A stretch of 64,000 bases of DNA from Paenibacillus pasadenensis (lineage in GTDB: Bacteria > Bacillota > Bacilli > Paenibacillales > Paenibacillaceae), in contig NZ_JAMBOT010000001.1 in assembly GCF_023715725.1 (NCBI RefSeq), positions 372,001 through 436,000 of the forward strand, in the 5' to 3' direction. The position numbers and the translations under genes are program-made. The notes under the pieces were generated by a model. That model had not been told where the DNA came from and did no database searches. It worked only from the letters and a program-made list of their open reading frames with translations. Positions 33,456-41,146 of the stretch are shown here, in pieces; within the stretch, counting starts at the first letter, position 1; every line of letters starts with the position of its first letter.

Positions 33456-34334
33456 ATGAATCCTAATTTGGAATGGTACCGGGTATTTTACTGGATCGCA
33501 CGATCCGGCAGTCTGACCCGGGCGGCGGAGCGCCTGCATATTACTCAGCCTGCTGTAAGCCACTCGCTTAAGCAGCTGGAGCAGTCACTAGGCGGCCCTT
33601 TGTTCGTGCGCAATGCCCGGGGAGTGTCTCTGACGGCGGAAGGCGAGGTGCTGCTACGGCATGTCGAGGAGGCATTTCGTTTTCTGGAAAAAGGGGAAAA
33701 ACAGGTCGGGGATATGAACGGGCTTTCGGCGGGCGAGATTCGCATCGGAGCGGGAGACACGTTATGCCGTCACTTTCTGCTGGGACATCTGGAGAGGTTC
33801 CGCAGGCTGTACCCTGCAGTCGGGATTCGCGTAATGAACCGCACAACACCCGAAACCGCCGCTCTGCTCAAAGAAGGTCTGATTGATCTCGGCCTGATCA
33901 GCTTGCCCCATGCCGATTCCGCGCTTGAACTTCGCCCCGGTCCGCTGCTTCATGACTGCCTCGTAGCGGGTGAAGCTTTTCGCCATTTGGCCAAACGTCC
34001 GCTGCCGCTGCAGGAGCTGGGCTCATACCCGTTGCTCATGCTGGAAAGCGGCAGCACGAGACGCCATCTGGATCAATATGCGGTGGACAACGGGGCTTTG
34101 CTGCAGCCAGAGCTTGAGCTTGGCAGTCTGGATCTGCTGTCTCAATTCGCGCAGCGCGGCTTTGGCATTGCCTTTCAAGTCCGCGAGTACATTTCCGATG
34201 AGCTTACCTCCGGTGCGCTGACCGAGCTTCCGCTCGACCCGCCGGTTCCGCCAAGACGCATCGCCATCGCGACTCGCAAGGAAGGCGCACTTTCTGCAGC
34301 TTGCAAGGCGTTTTTGGAGCTGCTGCCATTGTGA
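33456..34334 (+). CDS. LysR-family transcriptional regulator
   Basis: 292 residues. The winged helix-turn-helix is at the N terminus: FYWIARSGSLTRAAERLHITQPAVSHSLKQLEQSLGGPLFVR. The remainder is the type 2 periplasmic-binding-like effector domain, beginning near GEIRIGAGDTL. The ATG at 33456 follows GGAAGGGAG and gives the standard LysR N terminus; the longer frame overlapping the divergent gene is ignored. LysR regulators usually control the divergent gene, here the DUF2332 protein, and themselves. Confidence 0.92.
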   Translation: MNPNLEWYRVFYWIARSGSLTRAAERLHITQPAVSHSLKQLEQSLGGPLFVRNARGVSLTAEGEVLLRHVEEAFRFLEKGEKQVGDMNGLSAGEIRIGAGDTLCRHFLLGHLERFRRLYPAVGIRVMNRTTPETAALLKEGLIDLGLISLPHADSALELRPGPLLHDCLVAGEAFRHLAKRPLPLQELGSYPLLMLESGSTRRHLDQYAVDNGALLQPELELGSLDLLSQFAQRGFGIAFQVREYISDELTSGALTELPLDPPVPPRRIAIATRKEGALSAACKAFLELLPL

Positions 34335-34377
34335 GAAAAAGCCGCGTTTCTAACCTATAGCTGCCCTCTTCATCATA

Positions 34378-34425
34378 AAACCCGAGCATACCAGCCGTTA
34401 TGCAGGCGTGGTCATGCTCAGGTTT
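34378..34425. terminator. Bidirectional terminator between LysR and oxidoreductase genes
   Basis: AAACC, GAGCAT and CCA pair with TGG, ATGCTC and GGTTT, with small bulges. T runs on both sides suit convergent genes. Confidence 0.75.
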
Positions 34426-34520
34426 GGAGTTGCCCTATCTGAGGCCTCTGCTAAAAAGAGGTTCGCCTGGAGTCGCTCAAGCTCGAATAGATGGCTTCTT
34501 TGGGCTTTGGTTACCTGGCA

Positions 34521-35900
34521 TTATTTTCTGGCCTTTTTGCCCACTGGAATACTCTGAGCAAAACGAAACACGTTATGCGGATCGTACTTCCGCTTCACCT
34601 GCTTCAATCTGCCAAAGTTCGCCCCATAATACGCTTTGGGCCAATTTTTAATCTGCAAATCGGGAAAGTTCACATAATCCCCCTTAACAAAGGGACGCAT
34701 CGCTTTGCGGAACTTTTCTACCCACTGAATATTCCGCTGCTGCTCCCCGTCGTTCCTCCAGCGGGCCGAAAACTCGTAGATAATCTCTGCCTTCCGGTGA
34801 GGATAGGCCGTTGCAGTAGGCGATACCCGGCTCACCGCGCTTCCTGCGCCTCCCAAGCTTTGACTCCACACGCTGGAATGCCTGTTGGGCGCTTTGGATA
34901 AAAAGTCGCGTATGATTCGTACTCCTTCACGAGGCAGAGGCCGAAATCCGTAAGCCCCGGTTATTTTAAACTTCGGTTCCAGATTCAGATCCGATTCGGC
35001 GAAAAATTGGGTTGCTTCAATAAAAGGCACCCTTTTTACCATCACCTTCACCGGAGTGCCGGCCCGCAAGAGCGGTCCGATCAACCGACGCAGCTCCTTT
35101 GCGCCGCCAAGCAATTGTCCGGTAGACACAATCGTTCCCACCTGCTTGGCAGCCACCTCAATCGTTGAGGTTAAACGATTCGTGACAGACGGGGCCCAGC
35201 GCTGCCACACTGGCAATACCTTCTCCAAGTCCTTCCATTTCCATGTAACGCTGTATATAGAAACGGTTGATATGGGTCTGACCCGAAACGTATAGGCTGT
35301 AGCAACGCCAAAATTTCCTCCCCCGCCGCCACGCGATGCCCACAACAGATCGGAATGTTTTTTCTTGTTTGCCACAAGCGTTTTTGCCCCAAACCGCCCT
35401 GACGCTACGACCATCTTCACTTGGTTCAAATTATCGCACGTAAGCCCATATTTGCGGGACAGAAGTCCAATGCCGCCTCCCAGGGTAAGCCCCGCTACGC
35501 CTACATCAGGCGCGGTCCCAGCTGGCAGCGCCACACGTTTATCCCACAGCTTTTGGTATACGCGGGCAAGCGGATTTCCCGTCTGCACAACGGCCACCCT
35601 ATTTTTACGATCAACCTTAACCTTATTCATCTCGCTCACATCGATAATAATTCCGCCGTTTACAGCCGAAAAGCCTTCATAGCTGTGCCTCCCGCTGCGC
35701 GCCCGCAGCCGTACGCCCCGCTCGCGGGCCCATTTGACTGCGTTAATCACATCCTGAGTTCGCCTGCAAAAAACAATGACCCTTGGAAATTTGGAAAAGC
35801 GCCTGTTAAACTCCATTCTGGCCGTATTATAGGAAGGATTGTCCGGAAATACGATTCTTCCGGTTAATCGTGTACCTGTTTTCTTCCGGTTTTGTGCCAT
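34521..35900 (-). CDS. FAD-linked oxidase of the berberine-bridge-enzyme type
   Basis: 459 residues. The FAD-binding PP-loop domain has RARSGRHSYEGFSAVNGGIIIDVSEM, where the His of RSGRHS is the usual covalent FAD attachment site, then GTAPDVGVAGLTLGGGIGLLSRKYGLTCDNL. The C-terminal BBE element is AYYGANFGRLKQVKRKYDPHNVFRFAQSIP, which closes the flavin site. Related enzymes oxidise sugars, alkaloids or alcohols with O2; the substrate here is unknown. No secretion signal is visible. The basic, short N terminus (MAQNRKKTGTRLTGRI) is normal. It is a single-gene unit. Confidence 0.88.
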   Translation of the reverse strand: MAQNRKKTGTRLTGRIVFPDNPSYNTARMEFNRRFSKFPRVIVFCRRTQDVINAVKWARERGVRLRARSGRHSYEGFSAVNGGIIIDVSEMNKVKVDRKNRVAVVQTGNPLARVYQKLWDKRVALPAGTAPDVGVAGLTLGGGIGLLSRKYGLTCDNLNQVKMVVASGRFGAKTLVANKKKHSDLLWASRGGGGGNFGVATAYTFRVRPISTVSIYSVTWKWKDLEKVLPVWQRWAPSVTNRLTSTIEVAAKQVGTIVSTGQLLGGAKELRRLIGPLLRAGTPVKVMVKRVPFIEATQFFAESDLNLEPKFKITGAYGFRPLPREGVRIIRDFLSKAPNRHSSVWSQSLGGAGSAVSRVSPTATAYPHRKAEIIYEFSARWRNDGEQQRNIQWVEKFRKAMRPFVKGDYVNFPDLQIKNWPKAYYGANFGRLKQVKRKYDPHNVFRFAQSIPVGKKARK

Positions 35901-36179
35901 TCACTTTACACCGTCCCTGTTCATGGTTGATCCCCATATTTCTATGTAGGGACACATGACCCAGCAACGGCAAACGCCTTGATTGGTGCCGTGAAAGATG
36001 AAGCTTTTTTGTGCTCTTGCAGTTAGCTTCTATACGGATGTTCTGTGAGAAATATAGTATCATTATGGGATGAAATGGAAACTTAAATGGCCATGAATGA
36101 TACCTGCAAACTTAGGAAAAAATTGCAGGGTTTTCAAAAACGTTTCATCTATAATGATTGGTGAAAGGCAGGTGTGTAT

Positions 36180-37031
36180 ATGGATTGGTTGAACCGATTT
36201 AACTTCGCAATAGATTATTTAGAAAATAATCTTGACAGCGAAATCGACTATTCTTATGCTGCAAAAATTGCTTGTTGCTCTGAGTTCCATTTTTCGAGAA
36301 TGTTCTCCTCTTTAGCCAATGTTTCTCTCGCTGAATATGTCCGTCGTAGAAGGCTGACTAAGGCGGCTTTTGAAGTACAGAAAACCAATACAAAGATTAC
36401 GGATATTTCTATGAAATACGGATATAGTTCCCCTGATGCTTTTACTAGAGCTTTTCGCCAATTGCATGGTGTTACGCCTGTATCCGTTCGTGAAAGCGGC
36501 GTTCAATTAAAAGCATATCCACGCATGTCCTTTCAAATTACAATAAAAGGAGCTTCTGAGATGGATTATCGAATTGAAAACATCGATAGCAACCTCCGTT
36601 TTGCAGTCAAAAGGGAAAGCGTGAAAACTGTGGATGCTTTTAAGACTGTCCCACAATTGTGGGCCACCGCACAATCAAACGGATTTCTTCAACAGCTAAT
36701 CGACATGTCTTGGGAAAATCCAAAGTGTAAACTTGAAGGTTTGCTTGGTATTTTTGGTAAAGAAGCAGCAATTAAAGACGAGACCTTTGATTTACTTATG
36801 GGGTGTAGATATGACGGTGAAATACCAAGCGGCATGGAAGAACTGATTCTTCCTTCATGTGTATATGCCGTTTTCCCCAACGATATTACCAATGCTTGGC
36901 AGCGCTTGTATACAGAATGGCTTCCTACATCCGGCTACGAACTTGAAAATCATCCTTGTATAGAGAATTATTTGGCGCCTGGAGCCGCAATCGAACAGGA
37001 ATTATGGGTGCCTATCATTGCCAAGCAGTAA
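36180..37031 (+). CDS. AraC-family regulator with GyrI-like effector-binding domain
   Basis: 283 residues. Two helix-turn-helix motifs fill residues 20-105: YAAKIACCSEFHFSRMF and ITDISMKYGYSSPDAFTRAFRQLHGVTPVSVR. The C-terminal part, starting MDYRIENIDSN, fits the GyrI-like small-molecule-binding domain seen in Rob/SoxS-like multidrug regulators, ending LAPGAAIEQELWVPI. The ATG at 36180 follows GGCAGGTG; a GTG two codons earlier is possible. Codon use is more AT-rich than the neighbours. No target gene is adjacent. Confidence 0.88.
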   Translation: MDWLNRFNFAIDYLENNLDSEIDYSYAAKIACCSEFHFSRMFSSLANVSLAEYVRRRRLTKAAFEVQKTNTKITDISMKYGYSSPDAFTRAFRQLHGVTPVSVRESGVQLKAYPRMSFQITIKGASEMDYRIENIDSNLRFAVKRESVKTVDAFKTVPQLWATAQSNGFLQQLIDMSWENPKCKLEGLLGIFGKEAAIKDETFDLLMGCRYDGEIPSGMEELILPSCVYAVFPNDITNAWQRLYTEWLPTSGYELENHPCIENYLAPGAAIEQELWVPIIAKQ

Positions 37032-37107
37032 ACATCTAATCTTAGTATCAAACCCACAGCCAGTTCTACCACCTTTGACAACACTATGCACTATGTCCGA
37101 TACTATT

Positions 37108-37127
37108 AACCTCCTCTCGGGAGGTTT
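37108..37127 (+). terminator. Short terminator after the AraC-type gene
   Basis: AACCTCC pairs with GGAGGTT around a TCTCG-type loop and is followed by TCT; weak T run. Confidence 0.5.
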
Positions 37128-37171
37128 CTAAGACGGCACGGGAAGTCACTTATTAAACCCTCAAATAACCC

Positions 37172-37213
37172 AAAAACCTCCATCTCCGCCCAAAGGCGAA
37201 TATAGAGGCTTTT
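37172..37213 (-). terminator. Terminator of the maltodextrin transporter genes
   Basis: Leftward AAGCCTC pairs with GAGGTTT, with an inner CGCC/GGCG hairpin, followed by TTTTTGG; 25 bp beyond the malG stop. Confidence 0.75.
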
Positions 37214-37238
37214 CATGTTTGTTCTGAAAATTCGGCAA

Positions 37239-38084
37239 TCAGCCCTTCGAGGCTCCGGACATCATGCCCTGCACGAGGAAGCGCTGCAGGAAGAAGAACA
37301 GCAGCGTGATCGGCACGGCGATCAGCACGGCGCCTGCGGCGAACAGCGTAAAGTTGCTGTTCTGGAAAGAGTTGACGAGGTCCCACATGCCAACGGCCAG
37401 CGTCCAATTTTCCTTTGAACGCAGCACGAGGCGGGCAAAGATGAAGTCGACCCATGCGCCGGTAAAACTCGTCAGCGCGACATAAGTGAGCATCGGCTTC
37501 GACAGCGGCAGCATGATTTTCACGAACACCTGCAGATGCGTCGCGCCGTCGATGCGGGCCGCCTCGTCGAGGCTGCGCGGAATGGTGTCGTAGAAACCTT
37601 TGACGACAAAACCGCCCATGACCGAACCGGCCGAGTACACAAGCACCAGCGCCGCATGAGTGTCCAGCAGGTTAAGCTGAAGCAGGAAAATAAAGATGGC
37701 GATCATGCTCATAAAACCCGGGAACATGCCGAGCACAAGCATCGACGTCAAAATGCCCTGGCGGCCGCGGAAGCGGAAGCGGGAAAGGGCGTACATGCTG
37801 AGTGTAATCAGAATCGTCGAGAAAATCATCGTCAGCGTGGCGATTTTCAGCGTGTTAATATACCACTGGCCGTACATAAAGCTTTTGTTGTTGAACAGCT
37901 CCCTGTAATGCGCCAGCGTAAACGTGTCGGGAATAAGCCGCTCGCTGAACAGCGAGGACCCTGGACGAAGGGAAGACAATACGATCCACAGCGCCGGGTA
38001 GATAGCTGAAACAGCCAAGGCGATCAACACAAAGTATTTAAGCGTAAGCCCGATAACCGAGCGTGTTTTGCTGCCAGTACTCAT
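37239..38084 (-). CDS. malG: Maltodextrin ABC transporter permease MalG/MdxG
   Basis: 281-residue inner-membrane subunit with six predicted segments, beginning LKYFVLIALAVSAIYPALWIVLSSLRPG. The ATPase-contact EAA loop is EAARIDGATHLQVFVKIMLPLSKPML near residue 180. The C terminus VQGMMSGASKG is typical of MalG, where the terminal residues touch the ATPase. It overlaps malF by 4 bp. No ATPase gene is present, as usual: a shared MsmX-type ATPase encoded elsewhere would energise it. Confidence 0.92.
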   Translation of the reverse strand: MSTGSKTRSVIGLTLKYFVLIALAVSAIYPALWIVLSSLRPGSSLFSERLIPDTFTLAHYRELFNNKSFMYGQWYINTLKIATLTMIFSTILITLSMYALSRFRFRGRQGILTSMLVLGMFPGFMSMIAIFIFLLQLNLLDTHAALVLVYSAGSVMGGFVVKGFYDTIPRSLDEAARIDGATHLQVFVKIMLPLSKPMLTYVALTSFTGAWVDFIFARLVLRSKENWTLAVGMWDLVNSFQNSNFTLFAAGAVLIAVPITLLFFFLQRFLVQGMMSGASKG

Positions 38085-39391
38085 TGGATCATGTCCTCCT
38101 CTTTAAACGACCGCGAGCGTCTGTAGTTCCAGATGGAGAAGGACGCTACGATCAGGAAGATGATAATGCCGATCGCGGAAGCCATGTTGAACTGGCTGTT
38201 GTTGAGCGTAAGCTTATACAGCCACGTTACGAGCAGGTCCGTGCTGCCCGCATACTGGTAATCACCGTTGACCGGGTCGCCGTTGGTCATCAGGAAGATA
38301 ACGTTAAAGTTGTTGATGTTGCCGGCGAACTGCGTAATCAGAATCGGCATCGTTGAGAACAGAATAAACGGCATCGTAATGATGCGGAACTTCTGAATTC
38401 CCGTCGCCCCGTCCACGTCCGCCGCCTCGTACAGATCCTTCGGAATTGCCGTCAAAATGCCGAGAATGAGCACCATAGACACCGGAATACCGATCCACAT
38501 GTTAACGAGAATGACCGTTACTTTAGCCCAAAACGGATCGGTCAGCCAAGGCAGCTTTTCCAGACCGAAGTAGCCGAGATACTGGTTAATTGGGCCGAAT
38601 TGTCCGTTGAACAGATTGCGCATGACGAGCAGCGAGATAAGCTGCGGGATGGCATACGGCAAAATGAAGATGGTGCGCCACATTTTTTTGAACCGAACGC
38701 CCTTGGATTCAATCAGCAGCGCCACCAGAATACCGCCGAAATAAGTTGTAACCGTGGCAATAACCGCCCATATAATCGTCCATGTGAATACGCCAATGAA
38801 CGTTCCGCTCCAGGTTTTGAGCGTCAGCAGGTTGGCAAAGGTCTGAAAGCCGACCCAGTCAACGAGCGATTTGGGCGGAATATGATTTGGTGACGCATAG
38901 TTCGTGAACGCAAGCATGATCATGAACACAAGCGGCATGACGGTAAGGAACAGCACGCCGAGGGCCGGCACCGACAGCATCAGCACCGGGAATTGTTTAT
39001 CCGTAATGTAAGCGATCGTCTCCCGAAAAGCCGGTGCGGCCTCTCCTTGCTCGCGGTTCCTTCCGGTCCGGTACGCATCGCGGATGTTCATAATGTAGAT
39101 AACGATAAAAATCGCAAGAATAAACAAGGTAATCAACCCGCCGATGAGCAGGTAAATGGAATGATCCCCTTCTACGCGGACCGTCAGCTTGCCTACTTTC
39201 TGGAAGCCTTGCGTTTTCTCTCCGAGCGTCGTTACGCCCCACCATGCCTTGCCGATCTGCGGCATCAGCCACACCAGCGCGCACACCTCGACCGCTGCAA
39301 GCAGCAGGCCTTTTATATATTGCCGATTGTACAGCTGCCCAAGCCCCATGAAGAGCGTGGACAACACAGCTGCGATACTCCTATGACGCAT
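38081..39391 (-). CDS. malF: Maltodextrin ABC transporter permease MalF/MdxF
   Basis: 436 residues, the same size as Bacillus MdxF. It has the Firmicute N-terminal extension with three early membrane segments (MGLGQLYNRQYIKGLLLAAVEVCALVWLMP), then the core from LMLSVPALGVLFLTVMPLVFMI. The EAA loop EAADVDGATGIQKFRIITMPF lies near residue 345. It transports malto-oligosaccharides or cyclodextrins with MalG and the MalE lipoprotein, transcribed in the order E-F-G. Confidence 0.92.
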   Translation of the reverse strand: MRHRSIAAVLSTLFMGLGQLYNRQYIKGLLLAAVEVCALVWLMPQIGKAWWGVTTLGEKTQGFQKVGKLTVRVEGDHSIYLLIGGLITLFILAIFIVIYIMNIRDAYRTGRNREQGEAAPAFRETIAYITDKQFPVLMLSVPALGVLFLTVMPLVFMIMLAFTNYASPNHIPPKSLVDWVGFQTFANLLTLKTWSGTFIGVFTWTIIWAVIATVTTYFGGILVALLIESKGVRFKKMWRTIFILPYAIPQLISLLVMRNLFNGQFGPINQYLGYFGLEKLPWLTDPFWAKVTVILVNMWIGIPVSMVLILGILTAIPKDLYEAADVDGATGIQKFRIITMPFILFSTMPILITQFAGNINNFNVIFLMTNGDPVNGDYQYAGSTDLLVTWLYKLTLNNSQFNMASAIGIIIFLIVASFSIWNYRRSRSFKEEDMIQ

Positions 39392-39445
39392 ACTGCGGGC
39401 TCCTCCCTATATCTGTCTATCCTGCTCCACCCCGTCAACAGAGCA

Positions 39446-39476
39446 CCCGCCGAAAAGCCAAAGCCGTTCCGGCGGG
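39446..39476 (-). other. Intercistronic hairpin between malE and malF
   Basis: Leftward CCCGCCG pairs with CGGCGGG over an 17-nt loop and has no T run. Such hairpins often stabilise the binding-protein mRNA so that it outnumbers the permeases. Confidence 0.55.
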
Positions 39477-39494
39477 CTGTCTCACGCTCCGGTT

Positions 39495-40808
39495 TTATTC
39501 CTTGGGAGCCGCTCCGTTGTTGGCGTCTTTGATTTGTTGAACTGCGTTGTCAAGCGATGCTTTTGGATCTTTGCCTTCGTTCCATACGTCGGACAGCGCA
39601 GCGCCGATCGGGCTCCATACGTTGCCCATTTCCGGAATGGACGGCATCGGCGTGGATTGGTTGAACTGCTCCAGGAAGCCTTTGACGATTTCGTTGCTTT
39701 GCACAGAAGGATCGTTGGCCGCTTCTTTGTTGGCCGGCAGAGCGCCCGTCATTTCAAAGTTTTTGAGCTGAGCTTCCTTCGTGGACGTGAAGTGAGCGAA
39801 CAGACGAGCCGCGTTTGGATAGTTCGAGAACGAGTTGACATACCAGCCTTTAACGCCGGAGAAGGAAGAAGCCGGTTGTCCGTTGATGCTAGGCAGCGGC
39901 GCTACGCCGAAATCGATGCCGGCTTTGCGGTAGTCCGCAATCGTCCAAGGTCCGTTGATGTCCATCGCCAGCGTGCCGCCGGTGAACAGACCTTTTTTGA
40001 TGTCGTACGTGATATCGCCGGAGTTAAGCGGCAGCAGGTCTTTTTTCAAGGAAGCAAAATAAGTCATGCCCTGTACGGCGCCTTCGTTGTTCAGGCCGAT
40101 ATCTTCTTTGTTCTGGCCGTTCTCGCCGTATACGTAACCGCCGGTGGACAGGAACGGGTAGTTGAAGTAAAGGTTGCCGACTTCCCACATCAGCGCAAAT
40201 TTGTTCTTTTTCACATCGTTGTAGCCTTTGGCGAACTCTACAACCTCTTCAAACGTTTTTGGAGCCGTTGGAACGAGCTTTTTGTTGTAAAACAGCGCGT
40301 ACGTTTCAACGGAACGCGGATAGCCGTACAAGATTCCGTCGTAGGTTACAGCGTTCAGCGCGATTTCCGAGCTTGCCGCTTTTGTTTCTTCCTCGTAGTA
40401 GTCGTTCGGCAGCACGAGGCCCGCGGATACTGCTTTGCCCAGGTTGTCGTGCGGGAACAGGACTACATCCGCGCCGAGGCCGGCAGGACCGTCGTTAACG
40501 AGCTTGTTGACCTGATCGCCTGCGCCGATTTCTTCGAACTTGATTTCTACGCCGTATTTGGCCGTGAACTCTTTCGCGATCTCCTCGACGAACGGACGCT
40601 CCTCTTTGCTCTCCCAAACGAGCAGCGACGCGCCTTCCTCCGGCTGGAGCTCTTCGGCCGTTTGGCCGCCCTCACCGGTGTTGGCTGCCGGGCTTGCTGA
40701 AGGAGGAGTGGATGCAGCCGTATTCTCGGCATTGCCGCCTCCGTTGCTGCCGCATGCGGATACAAGCGCCATCGCTGCGACCATCGTCCATACATAAGCT
40801 TTTTTCAT
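39495..40808 (-). CDS. malE: Maltodextrin-binding lipoprotein MalE/MdxE
   Basis: 437-residue lipoprotein with lipobox VSAC near residue 17 and a Ser/Pro/Ala linker. The mature part has LLVWESKEERPFVEEIAKEFTAKYGVEIKFEEIGAGDQVNKL and later GTLAMDINGPWTIADYRKAGIDFGVAPLPSINGQPASSFSGVKGWYVN, a signature of maltose/maltodextrin-binding proteins. GGAAGGGGA precedes ATG 40808. A longer frame from 40937 exists but would bury the signal peptide, so it is rejected. Operator-like palindromes and a cre-like site lie upstream. Confidence 0.92.
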   Translation of the reverse strand: MKKAYVWTMVAAMALVSACGSNGGGNAENTAASTPPSASPAANTGEGGQTAEELQPEEGASLLVWESKEERPFVEEIAKEFTAKYGVEIKFEEIGAGDQVNKLVNDGPAGLGADVVLFPHDNLGKAVSAGLVLPNDYYEEETKAASSEIALNAVTYDGILYGYPRSVETYALFYNKKLVPTAPKTFEEVVEFAKGYNDVKKNKFALMWEVGNLYFNYPFLSTGGYVYGENGQNKEDIGLNNEGAVQGMTYFASLKKDLLPLNSGDITYDIKKGLFTGGTLAMDINGPWTIADYRKAGIDFGVAPLPSINGQPASSFSGVKGWYVNSFSNYPNAARLFAHFTSTKEAQLKNFEMTGALPANKEAANDPSVQSNEIVKGFLEQFNQSTPMPSIPEMGNVWSPIGAALSDVWNEGKDPKASLDNAVQQIKDANNGAAPKE

Positions 40809-40876
40809 TTGTCTGATCCCCTTCCGTGTTCTTGAGCCATGAATGAAGTGACGCCGGGACGAATTCGCCAGGATGC

Positions 40877-40888
40877 GCAAACGTTTGC
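40877..40888. promoter_or_regulatory. LacI-type operator GCAAACGTTTGC upstream of malE
   Basis: Perfect 12-bp palindrome 69 bp upstream of the malE start codon. Variants GCAAACGATTGC (43556-43567) and GCAATCGTTCGC (43629-43640) lie upstream of the amylase gene. All are the form bound by LacI/MalR-family repressors such as the one encoded at 44043-45065. Confidence 0.75.
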
Positions 40889-40951
40889 AAGTTTTGAGAG
40901 CAATCCGTCGATTCATTTCGCTGAAACGTCCCGGCATCGTTTTTTTCTCCC

Positions 40952-40972
40952 GTTAGGTAAAATTTACCTAAC
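40952..40972. promoter_or_regulatory. 21-bp perfect palindrome upstream of malE
   Basis: Arms GTTAGGTAAA and TTTACCTAAC flank a single A. It differs in sequence from the LacI-type sites nearby, so it may be bound by another protein. It is about 150 bp from the malE start. Confidence 0.6.
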
Positions 40973-40976
40973 TAAA

Positions 40977-40990
40977 TGAAAGCGGTTTAA
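40977..40990 (+). promoter_or_regulatory. Candidate cre site upstream of malE
   Basis: TGAAAGCGGTTTAA, two mismatches from a good cre. Catabolite repression of a maltodextrin operon would be expected. Confidence 0.45.
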
Positions 40991-41146
40991 TTTGAGCCTC
41001 AATCATCATACATCAGCGAATATCGTTTGTTAAATCGTTTGCACAGACGATTATATCGGGTTAATCGGATGTTTACTCCAAATTAAGCGGTATATCTCTT
41101 TAATCCGCAGCTATTCTCTTTTTTTAATCATTTTTAACTAAACCTT

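Larger units (their letters stand above)
40809..41146. other. Regulatory region between malE and the amylase gene
   Basis: 338 bp without a gene. It contains the malE upstream region with a LacI-type operator (40877-40888), a long perfect palindrome (40952-40972) and a cre-like site (40977-40990). No clear terminator for the amylase gene was found. Confidence 0.6.

Noticed and set aside
40809..40937. 43-residue N-terminal extension of malE with its own GGGAG box
   Set aside because: It would bury the lipoprotein signal; ATG 40808 has a better ribosome binding site.
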